Shown: positions 28,501 through 40,500 of the stretch, one piece after another
Layout: each line of letters begins with the position of its first letter
Numbering within the stretch: position 1 is the stretch's first letter
NCBI RefSeq assembly: GCF_024139115.2
Contig: NC_085141.1
Location: 240,365,047 to 240,429,046 of the forward strand
Length of the DNA stretch: 64,000 nt
Direction of reading: 5' to 3'
Source: Armigeres subalbatus
Lineage: Eukaryota > Arthropoda > Insecta > Diptera > Culicidae
The notes under the pieces: model-generated
What the model was told of the DNA's origin: nothing
The model's input: the letters and a program-made list of their open reading frames with translations, nothing else
The model's database searches: none
Program-made: the position numbers and the translations under genes

Positions 28501-31500
28501 TGCTCTCGACTGAATTTCACTATGAATGTTTCATATATTTGCCAGTAGAGACCGGAAGACAAAAAACATCATATTTTTTTTGTAACCATGAAAATTTAAT
28601 CCCAACATGTTCGAAGGTGCAATACGTTGAAATAATTCAAAGAATTAAAAATAATTCAAAAACAATAATTCACAAATTATGTAGTGGAGCTGGGGTCTTA
28701 TTTTTTTAGGCTTCACCCTGTGAGGGATGACATTACAAAAATACCACAGTAGAATATTCAAACATTTGTTTTATTAATCTATTTTTTTAAATAAATTTTG
28801 AATTTATTTAGCATATTCGGCAATATTCGGCTTATTCGGCCGAATATCGAGATTTAATATTCGGTGAAACGAATATTCGGCAAAATGAAAATTTTACCAT
28901 TATTCGGCCCGAATATTCGGTGCATCTCTACTACTAAACCATAGTTTTGAGCCTCTAGAAGTACAAGAATATCTTCATTGCTATCTTCTGCGCTTATGGG
29001 AAAAAATCCAATCAGTGTTTCCGGTTGTGGGATTTGATCTTCATCAACTGCAACAAGGTTTGCTCCATCCCAGTGAGTAATGATAGAAATTGTATTTTAT
29101 AACCAGTCAGATGTTTTCTGGTTTTTACAAATTATCACCAAATAATCTGGCATAAGCAAACAATTTCCAAATTTGGATTTTATCTTTTCTTTACGTTGAT
29201 GGATAACTTTGTTCAGAACAGCCTTTTGTGTGGCAATCAGCTGCTCAAAAGTAAGTTCTGCGTTCGGGTAGTCTTTTGGAAGTATGCCTACCTTAACACT
29301 CGGTAGAACTTCTTTGTAGGATGGCTTGATTCTACCCTCTGTACTTTTGGACTGTCCAGAAGATCTTATGTCACGTTGTTCTAAGCGATATTGTACCGAT
29401 TTGACACCCAAAGGCAGTTTTTGTTTCGGGCGCGGGTTTTCACCACTGCTATTAGACTCACTATTTCGGAATCTTTTAGCTTGATCCAAGTTAGGAGTAT
29501 TCAAAGGTAGGAAAGCGAGACGTCGAGCTTCTTCAGGCTCCACCCCGCTATCAACTAAACGCTTAAATCGCTTTTTGCCAGCCCCACTAAGGGGTTTAAT
29601 TGATTCTCCATTCAGTTTAGTTCCATTTTGGTCCTGCCTGAATGAAGTAGTGTTAGCGTGTTAGTATTCACTGGTAGTAAAGTAACATTTATATCATCTT
29701 CATCCAAGTCACTACCGTCCATGTCTTCACCAACTGCTTTACCTTGTCTCTCTTGACGAGGTGTATTCAAAATAGATGGAGCATGAAAGTGAATCCTCAC
29801 TCCTCACCATCAATCTGAAATGTGTAGATGACAGAAAAAAAAAACAAGTTCTATATTGCACTTGCCACTAAAACTAACAAGTTTCGACACCTACACATTC
29901 ATCATTGATCTCATGAGTGTCTAGTTTTAACATTTTATCTTCCTCGGGACACCATAGTGTCTATGCATACTATTTCTCAGCACTACCACTATCACAGAAC
30001 AGACAGGCAATAGATAACCAGATGATGGTATTGATCCCGCCAATCTCTTTTGTGATATATCATTCTTTAGCATTATCACGGCAAACTTCACATCACTAAT
30101 TCTCTGATTAATTGGCAAATTTGCACCTACTTGCACTATTAACACGATCTTCCTCACTTAATTCAGCGTTTCACAAATCACTCGCGAATACTTCCTTCGT
30201 TTTTCACGGTAATTTCGGCTGAATTTTAGAGCATACGATTTCGCGCTATTGCAAGCTAACAGTGCTGCCAGACCTCCCAAACCATGAAGTTAAAGACTCG
30301 GCTACTATATCCCACACCATGCAGTATACAAGAGTTCTAGCTCGACAACCAAAACAAGAGTGGTATTCGATGCTTCTGCGAAAACCACGTCCGGTTTATC
30401 GCTAAATGAAACGATGATAATCTTGAAGTTTCTCACTCCTCATGTGGTACTAACGGCGGATATTCCTAAAATGTACCGCCAGGTCAAACTACACACGGAT
30501 GACTGCAAGTACCAACGGATTCTATGGTTGGACGATGATCGTAAGTTGAAGATTTTTGAGTTGCAAACAGTGATGTACGGCGTCGCCAGCTCACCTCATC
30601 ACGCAACAAGGGCATTAGTACAATTAGCTAAGGACGAAGTCAACAATTTTCAACGGGTGGCGAAAGTGATCAATGAAGTCAGCTACATCGATGATTTTTC
30701 AACTTCAGTTGCAGAAGTTCTTCAAATCTACGGGGAGTTGTCGGTGATGCTACGCCGAGGAGGATTCGGTGTCCACATAAGTTTTGCTCAAATAGTATCA
30801 AGGTGTTGCAATCAATCCCTGTCGAGCTGCACGAGAAGCAAGTTGATTTTGCAGATGCTGAGATAAACAACACCATTAAAACACTTGGTCTAATTTGGAA
30901 CCCATTGAAGGATTTCTTCGTTTTTCGAGTTCACCGGTCTGGTGAAGCAAGCTGGACCAAACGAATTGTTCTCTCAGAGATTTCCAGTCTCTTTGATGCC
31001 GCTGGATTTCTCGGACCGATAAAAACATTAGCCAAGTTAATTATGCAGGATATTTAGCGTCTTGGTCTAGCTTGGGATGAATCACTCCCTGATGAACTTT
31101 TTCAGCGATGGCGACTCCTACGTGAACAGTTGCCAGGTATGTATAAAAGCAAGTTACAGGAGAAGCGATGCTTGTTTCCAAAGGATGCAATATCCAGAAC
31201 TGCCAGAACTCAAGGTAGCAACAGTGTTGACAATCATCAATCCAAAACCATCAATCGATCTTACCAGATGTAGCACTATCGAAAATTGCAGAGAGCGTGG
31301 GAGTATATCGAGCGCTACATCAACATTGTGTTACGTAAAAGCTCTGTAACTACGAACATTACAGCGGACAGGATGGCTCGTTCAGAAAGGAACATCCTTA
31401 AGGGGCTTCAGCTGCAGGAATTGGTGCTCTGCTTAAAATACTCGAGACCAAGTCTAAGGTGCCCACCAGAGTAGACGCGACGTGCGATGCGACGCGACGC

Positions 31501-34500
31501 GACTCACGTAAAAGAATAACAATAATTATCAACAGGCTGCACTGTCGCGTCGCGTCGCATCGCACGTCGCGTTTACTCTGGCTTCGCCCTAACAAGCGAC
31601 ATCCTCTATCTAATTTAGCTCCGTTTATAGGCGATGACGGATTAATTCGAGTTGGAGGCCGTTTGAAGTATTCGGCGATACCCTGCGAAGGCAAACATCA
31701 GGTGCTACTGCCTGAACGACATCATGTCACAACAATCCTGATTCGAAGGTTGCATGAGAGCATTCTCATGTCGGTCAAAACGGTCTATTGGCAATTGTGC
31801 GTAAACGCTTCTGGCCACTACATGCAAAGGCCACTACGCGAAGCAACATCCAAGGCCTGGTAGTCAGTTTTTGGGGAATCTACCCGAATCGCGAGTGAAC
31901 CCTGCACCGCCATTCTCAAAGGTAGGCTTCGATTATGCTGGACCATTCATGCTGTACCGTGATGAACTTACTTTTAAGATAAAAAATCACGTTAAAAAAG
32001 TATTCAAAAAAATCATTCATGCTGTAAACAGGAGGAAGAGGTTCAAGATTAGCAAAGGCATACGTTATTGTTTTTGTATGTATGGCAGTGAAAGCAATTC
32101 ACTTCGAGTTAGTATAAAACTTCTAATCGGACAACTTTTTCGCCGCATTGCAACGTTTTTCGAGTCGTCGTGGATTACCAAGTGACATACATTCTGATAA
32201 TGCCGCTTGTTTTGTGGGTGCAAATCATGAGCTTGCAGTTTTGAGAGAATTGGTTATTAATCAGCAACATCTGAACAAACTGGACGAGTTTAGCAGCCTC
32301 AAAGGAATTCGGAGGCATTTCATCCCTCCTAGAAGCCCCCACTTTGGAGGGATATGGGAAGCAGGGGTGAAGTCCTTGAAACACCATATAAAGCGAGTTG
32401 TCGGTGAAACAAAACTGACATATGAGGAGATGATAACGTTCCTGGCCCAAACGGAGGCTATTCTAAACTCTCGGTCTTTGTGCCCGACGTCTTGATCCCA
32501 ACGACATGTCAATACTCATACCATCGCCTTTTTTTATCAATCGCTCCGCTGTGGCTTTACCGGCACCATCATACGAAGTAGAGAAAATAAGTCATTTTAG
32601 CACATGGTAGCACGTACAACAGATGCAGGAACATTTCTGGAGAAAATGGTCTAAAGAATACCCCCACCATCTCCAAACTCGTCAAAAATGGCACGATGAA
32701 ATAAAGGAATTCAAGGTCAACGCACTGGTTTTACTGATCGACGAGAACTTACCACCACAGCAGTGGCGACGAGGACGGATTGTCGTTCCACACTCTGGTG
32801 ATGATGGTGCAGTCAGAGTGGTGACAGTTAAGACGTGCAGAAACATTGTCAAGAGAGCAGTCTGTTGAGGATGACGCCTCAACGGGGGGTGAATGCTTGG
32901 GCGCACTGCACACGTAGGTTGTAGATTTAAATTTTCAATCAGAACGCAGAATCCACTGAAACTTCGTTAAGAGAAGTCGCGCGTGTTTGATTCTCCCGCT
33001 CAGAATCATCCATTTCTTCCAAAGAGTCTTATTTTGTGTGAGCTATCATACATAGTGACATGGATTGTAACAAAAAAGGTGGTGAAATTAATTTGTAACC
33101 ATTTTGATATTGCAGAAAGGTTCAATAGATCTAATTTTACAAACCAGTCTGATAATGTGAGTGTTGACGAACAAACAAGTCCAGTATATAATTGAGGACC
33201 AATTTCTTCACCTCCGCATAATGCAGCGTAACACCAGTCAAGCGGTTTGACCACCATTGACTCCACCTCTTTTTTTTGTGTCTTTATTAATGAGACTTTC
33301 AGCCCGAGGCTGGCTCGTCTCCGTACTCCACCTCTTGTTTATTCAAACATCCATCAAGTTTTACCAACATCGGTACGAACAATCAATTTATTCGACCAAC
33401 AATATCACACACGAACGACCGAAACGCCAACTTGAGCACCAACCATCAAAAAATATATGGGGGTTTGTGCAACTTCACTACAAATGCTCAAACATGTTCG
33501 GCGAACCTTGACTCCACCCCCGACAATTCAAACCAAAATCAAACCGTTTTAATTTTTTCCAACCGAGCCGCCAACTGTCAAATGGTTGTTCGAACAACTT
33601 CACACACTTTCAAACAAAGCAGCAACCGAAGCGTTTTCTTGGGGGCGGAGTCAATGTTCGTCAAACTGCTTGACTGGTGTGTACCTTGCATGAAGTGTTC
33701 TTCCTAGTTACGAAGAGCGCTGTCGCTTGATTGCCTTAGAGCCACTGCGTATCCGCCGGGATGTGGGCAGAGCCCTATGTGTAGCTGATGTACTTCAAGG
33801 AAGAATAGATTGCGAAAGAATTTTACAACAAGTGAACATGAACGTTCAACCAAGACCGCTACGGAACAATTCGATGCTGAGGCTCCCCTTTCGTCGCACT
33901 AACTACGGTGCAGAAACTGCAATCTACGGCCTCCAGAGAACGTTTAATAGAGTTTCTTCCATGTTCGACTTCAACTTGACGCGGAATGTTCTTCGTCGTA
34001 GATTTTCTGAATTTTTTCGTTGATTGTATGTGATAAGGCTGCATTTTATTTGTTTTAATTTTTTTATCTTGACAATGCTACTATGTTATATTTTTTTGAC
34101 TATGTGCGTTTTTTAGTATTAATTAGTATTTACATACATCATTAGGGCTAATTGTAGTCTGTTGATGAAATCACACAATAAATAAATAAACAACGGTTTG
34201 ACAATTGGCGGCTCGGTTTGAAAAAATCAAAGTGGTTTGATTTTGGTTTGACGGGGGGGGGGGGGAGGTTGGTTTGGTCGGGGGCGGAGTCAAAGTTCGC
34301 CGAACATGTTTGAGCGTTTGTAGTGAAGTCGCACAAACCCTCATATATGTTGTAATGGTTGGTGTTCAAGTTAGCGCGTCGGTCGTTCATGTGTGATATT
34401 GCTGGTCGAATAAATTGAGTGTTCGTGTCGTGGTTTGTAGAACATGTTCGATGCTTGACTAAACGAGGGCTGGGGTCAATGTTCGTCAAACTGCTTGACT

Positions 34501-37500
34501 GGTGTGTACGCTGCATAATTGTTAAGCAATACTTACCCATACACAATGAAACACGTTCGTCAAACACTCCGCTCTCACGAATAGATACAAGTTGATGCAA
34601 CTTTTGACCGTGTGTAGAGCTGTTTGGCGAACCAAGTTGATAAGATGTCTTCACTTGTCCTAAGACAAGTTTATACCATCCCATTGAATTCCACCACTTA
34701 ATTGTATCTTGACAGACTTAGTCGTATTTCGACCTCGAGACACTGAAGACGGCCTTACTGTTGAGGTCGAAATACGTATCTGTCAAGATACAATTAAGTG
34801 GTGGAATTCAATGGGATGGTATAAACTCGTCTTAGGACAAGGGAACCAAGTTGTTCAACTTGGTTTATCAAACAGCTCTACACACATGATCAAACATAAC
34901 GTCAACTTGTCGGCGGATGTGCATAGGGCGGAATATGTAAAAACAATTAATCTATCAACAGCTTCCATTTATGATGACTGTGAAACAGAGAGACATACGA
35001 GACACTTCGTTATCTTTGGTGATTTGTTATATGCAGTACTGATCAATATTAGTTATCAATAATGTTATAATCATTTTGCCTTTCTTGTTATAAATTGTTC
35101 TAAGTGCTACGTCGACTTTGCTGTGACTGGTTAGTCAATATCTAACTAAATTCTATAGTTATCAAACAAATTTATGAAGTAATTAGTAGATCTTTTCAAT
35201 TTAGGATAGATATAGAGATTCTAATGAAGTAAAACAGATATCAATTTATAAAGCACCTATTTCAATAAATTTTTGTTTCTGACATCAAATACCTAGCATG
35301 TTTTCTTTTGAACATGTTCCGAACATTTCTTGAAATATATTACTATATAAGAAAAAATCTAGGAGCCACGGCATGCAGAAATCGTCAACACCACTACAAG
35401 TTAAGTTTCTTTTTCGGATGTATCCCCACTGCAACCAATGCCTTATCTGTTCTTTTCATTGCAGCATACGATCGAAACTGAGCCACCAACGGCTGCTCGT
35501 GCATGGAAACCGAATTCCTAAACCGGTGGAAAACCTAGAAAGTGCCAACTTCTGCCCCGAGGTGCACCGGGAATTGAGTATGTTGAACTTCCGATCGATT
35601 CATCGCATCCAAACGTACTCGTGGCCTCACATTCTTCGAGGAAACTCATTTTTCTGCATGAATGCCGCAACCACGGGAAAAACGTTCGCCTATTTACCGG
35701 CCATCTGCTCATCGGTTATGGTATGTTCTCAAGTGTTCTATTACTCATTATCATTATCAATAACTTTGAGTTTGATTCCAGAAAATGACCGACGAAGAGC
35801 TAGTTGCGAAGGGTGCTGGGCCGCTAGCAATTATCATATGTAAATCATCCCGAGAAGTGCAACGCGTGGCAAGACATTGCAGAAAGATGCTGAATAGCAC
35901 AATTAACCTTTCCATGACAGTGGTGGAAGCTTTTGGAGCTAGAGATATTCCCAAGGCGTGTGTAAGTCCCTTCTACCGGATGAGTACTGTTTACAGTCTG
36001 TTGATGTATTTTTTATTATTATTTTCGTAGAACCTGTTATTGAATGGGTGTGCCATTCTGGTTGCCACTGCCCCAGGTATTCGTCGAGTCCATGAAAACA
36101 TGCCCAATGCGTTGGTAAAAGAACGCGTCCAATCGGTCGTGATTGACAACATCGATAACATTATCGAACGATTTAGCAGCGAGTTGCAGTTGCTTTGTAA
36201 AATTTGCGATAAACCGGAATTGCAGATGGTGATCACCACAACGTACTGGAGCTCACTGTTCTTTGGATTCTTGAAAAGATACAAGAATATGATTATGTGC
36301 ATTGGAGCATACCTGGAAGCGGCAATTTACGGAAGATCAAATTTGATAATGCAACTCATTTCCAAGCTCACTAAAATCGACGAGGTATTGCACCTCGTAC
36401 AGCAAATTAATTACCGAAACGAAAGGACTATGATTGTTTGCAGCGAGGCTGAAGAAGTTTTTGATTTGGTAGAAATGCTTAAATCGCAATCGATTACCCA
36501 CATGTTTTGCAACGATACAACCACACTGGCACACATGGGTATGTTTTATGTCGTCCAAATTCAGACTTTATTCACATGGCTCCACTTTCTTCTTTCAGAT
36601 GGGTTCAAGGAATGGGACAATCAACTGGCTGGAGAGATGCACTTGCTTGTTTGCTACGATGGGGTCATCCCGGATTTGGAGGTCTGCAAAGCTCAACACA
36701 TAATACACTTCTCGTTGCCCAACTCGTGGACAATGTTCACCAGGCGGTTTGCTTGTTCGTTTGGTTACTATCGCGACCCTTTCCGCGATGATGGCAAACA
36801 GTCGCACAAACCGGCATCCTCTGTGATACTGTTGGATGAGAATAATAACGAGCAGTTACCTAAGCTGATTGAGTTTCTTAAAATCCATAATCATGAAGTT
36901 GCAGAACCGATCATGAAATTGGCAAATGTAATGATGAATAACTTTTCTTTATTGATAATGTAAAATCACATTTGTATCACTTCTTTTTTTTTAGAATATA
37001 CGCATCCAGCAAGAAGAACAAAAGCTCGTCGAAGGCAATAACGTGGACTTCTGTCCGCAGGTGCTGGAATTTGGAAAATGTAGAGCCACTGGGTGTACGA
37101 AGCGGCATCTTTTCACAACCAGAGACTTATCGATCGGGAGTGTGCCCTCCAGTGGTATCATCAAACTAAAGATATACAACATGTTTTCCCCGACGCACTA
37201 CACCGCCCGAGTTCTGGAGCATCGCGATTACGGTGCTAAGGGATGGAAGCCGGTGAATAACTCCCAAGACTACTTTGCCCTGGACCTTGCGATGCAGCAG
37301 CATTATTCCAATGAGGAGCGTCACTGCGACCATGGTACCGTTCACTACAACGATTGGTGTGCTATTTTTGATGAATTCCGCTACTGGCGTTGCCGAATTA
37401 TCAGCATAGAGCAGAAAAAGTGAGTAACAATTTAATATTTCAATGTTTTAGAAAGTTTGGCCTTAAACGTGCAGAATGTGGAAATGCGCAGAATTAATCT

Positions 37501-40500
37501 TCTTCTATATACATAAAAATGAATTTCTGTCTGTCTGAACCTTATAGACTCGGAAACCGATCAGCGTAAAAATTTGTATGCAGATGTTTTTGGGGCCGGG
37601 GAAGATGTTTTGAAACTCCTCCCCGCTTTGGAAAGGGGGGCTCCCATACAAATGAAACACCAATTTCTCCATAACTCATGATCTCTTGATTTACTAGCAA
37701 AACGTGATGACCTCTTGATTTACTACCAAAACGTAGGCGGTATCAACTCAGAAGTAGACAGCTATCGTCTAGCAACATCAGCTCAGTGCTACGATGTTAT
37801 TGTCCTGATCGAATGACCACTTAGATGCGCACTGCCGTTTCGTCTTCACCGTAGTCGAGAGTATGGCAGCGGCGGATGAGCTTCTTGTCATCGGCGACTT
37901 TAATCTTTCCGGTGTTTCGTGGAGACCGTCTCACAATGGTTTCACATCTCACTCGGGTGCTTTGCATCTTCTCGATGACTACTGCACGGTGATGCTATCT
38001 CAAATCAATCATGTAGCGAATGAGAATCAACGCTGCTTGGACTTATGTTTTGTGAGCAAGCAAGATGTCACCCCGTTCATCGCCGCAGCTCCAGCTCCCA
38101 TGGTTAAGCTTGTCCCTCATCACCATTCCGGTGAGCCTGGCCAACGAGTTCAATGTATTTCCCGCTTCCGTATCATACAACTTTCATCCGCTCTCATCCG
38201 TCCTGTTTTTTTTACTTATGGATCCTGTACAATTCCGATGGTGCAAAGGGCCGACTTGAAAGATCTCCATCCTGAGCGTTGCCCGGCTATCGCTCTAACC
38301 TGTTGCCAGGTTAGATTTCGGTCGACTTCTTTTATTTCTTTATTGAGGCTTCGCCGCCATGAGCCTCTGGGTCTGCCTCTGCTGCGATGTCCCGCTGGGT
38401 TCCAGTCTGATGCTTGTTTACAGATTTCGTTTCCGCCCCTACGTAGAGTGTGGCCGACCCAGCCCCACTTCCGATCCCGAATTTCTGTTGCTATCGGCCT
38501 CTGGTGACAACGACGATGGAGCTCGTTGTTTGAGATCCAGTTGTGAGGCCACCAGGCCTGAATTATATACCGCAGGCAGCTGTTAATGAACACCTGCAGC
38601 CGTTGAGTGTTCTCCACTGATACACACCATGTTTCGCTAGCGTATAACAGCACAGATTTCACGTTAGAGTTGAAAATTCGTATTCTGGTGCGTTCACTTA
38701 TCTGCCTGTTTTTCTAGATATTTCTTAAACTCGCAAAGGCAGCCCTTGCTTTCTTGATCCGTGCGCCTATGTCGATCTTGGTACCGCCGTCTGACGCCAT
38801 TTGGCTACCAAGATATTGGAAGCTATCAACATTCGCCACTGGTTGCCCGGCTACTGTGAAACTGGAAGGAGTCACCGTGTTTACATCCAACGATTTGGTT
38901 TTGTTGACGTTGATGACTAAACCTGCCGAAGAGGAGCGCTCGGCAAGGTCGTTGAGCTTACTCTGCATATCAGAGCGCCGTTGAGCGAGGAGTGCCACAT
39001 CATCCGCCAATTCGAAGTCATTTAGGTTGCTGCATGGTTATAGCCCGCGGTTTGGTTCACGGTCAATCGCATCTACCAGAATCTCGTCAATTACGATGAG
39101 GAACAGTAACGGTGATAGAATACATCCTTGCCTCACACCAGCTACGACCCGGATAGGGTCGGACAAGACCCCATTGTGCAGCACTCTACACGAGAAGGCC
39201 TCGTACTGTGCCTCGATGAGGCCGATGATTTTCTCAGGAACTCCCTTGCGTCTCAGGGCGCCCCACATATTCTCGTGATTGAGACGGTCGAAAGCTTTTT
39301 CGTAGTCAATGAATACCAAGTAAAGGGACTCTTGGAATTCGTTGACCTGCTCCAGAATGATGCGGAGCGTGACAATATGGTCCACACAGGATCTTTCGGC
39401 ACGGAATCCGGCTTGCTGCCGCCGGAGAGTCGCATCGATCTTCTCCTGAATCCGGGCTAAGATAATTTTGCACAGAACTTTGAGAACGGTACACAGCAAC
39501 ATAATGCCTCGCCAGTTATCGCATACAGTCAGGTCACCCTTTTTGGGCACCTTCACTAAGATACCTTGCATCCAGTAGACCGGGAAAGTTGCGGAGTCCC
39601 AGATATTACGAAATAAACGAAGCAGTAGTTGAGCGGATGTCATGGGGTCAGCTTTGAGCATCTCGGCTGTTATGCGGTCGACCCCTGGGGCTTTATTCGA
39701 TTTCATGCTTTGGGTGGCTGTTTGAATCTCTAGCAGTGATGGAGTTTCGGTATTGACGCGTGTTATACGTCGGATCCTAGGCAGACCATGCCGAGGTGGT
39801 GATGGCCTGGCTGGCACTTGAAAAAGTTGTTCGGAGTGCTCGAACCAGCGTTTCAGCTGGTCAGTTGGGTCGGTCAATAACTGATCATTCGCGTCTTTCA
39901 CAGGCATCGTTGCATTCATCTTCGCCCCGCTTAAGCGTCGTGAGATATCGCAGAGGAGGCGAATGTCCCCGGTTGCGGCGGCTCTCTCTCCTTCGTCGGC
40001 CAGAGAGTCTGCCCACGCTCGCTTGTTCCGTCGACATGAGCGTTTTACTTCCTTCTCAAGAGCCGCGTATCGTTGACGGACTAAGACTTTGGCTCCTCTG
40101 GTTTTCGATCGCTCTATCGCGGCTTTGGCTTCTCTTCGCTCCTCTATCTTTCTCCAGGTCTCATCGGTGATCCATTGTTTTCTCTGGGTGCGTAGTTCGC
40201 CCAGATTATTCTTGCTGGTGGTGATGAAGGTATTCTTGATGGTCGGCGTGTGTTGAATCGTCGTCCAACTCTTTCCTCCTGCCGACAAATCCGCGCAATG
40301 CGCAGGCGTATTTCGCCGATGAGGAGGTGATGATCAGACGCAATATCGGCACTACGTTTATTACGTACATCAAGAAGGCTCCGTTTCCATTTTCGGCTGA
40401 TGCAGATGTGGTCGATTTGATTTTCTTTAAAGCCGTCACGGGAGACCCACGTGACCTTGTGAACCGGTCGATGAGGGAAGAGCGATCTCCCGATCACCAT

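Larger units (their letters stand above)
26275..29800 (-). mobile_element. minus-strand LINE fragment (DUF4780-type ORF1 and start of ORF2)
   Basis: ORF1 pieces lie at about 29630-28940 and 27840-27742 and the ORF2 endonuclease start at 26644-26275, all minus strand, which is the natural LINE order. It sits within BEL between protease and RT. Its 3' part (RT) is missing, unusual for a LINE, which normally loses its 5' end. LOA, R1 or a relative in the I-group is likely. Confidence 0.7.
23230..32880 (+). mobile_element. degenerate BEL/Pao LTR retrotransposon, heavily interrupted
   Basis: Plus-strand pieces in the correct BEL order are gag (23230-23931, 25433-25530), zinc knuckles (25781-25990), protease (26133-26330), RT (30275-31060), integrase (31586-32495) and DUF5641-type C-terminus (32611-32868). 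Insertions and frameshifts separate them. A purine tract (ACGGGGGG) near 32880 may mark the start of a 3' LTR, but no matching 5' LTR is visible. Confidence 0.85.

Noticed and set aside
34193..34270. G-rich run as a G-quadruplex regulatory site
   Set aside because: It is a single homopolymer G run within a MITE copy, likely repeat slippage. The run at 57583 is similar.
37043..37423. A stand-alone small zinc-finger gene
   Set aside because: The frame has a good acceptor before it and a donor after it, and joins in phase to exons on both sides.
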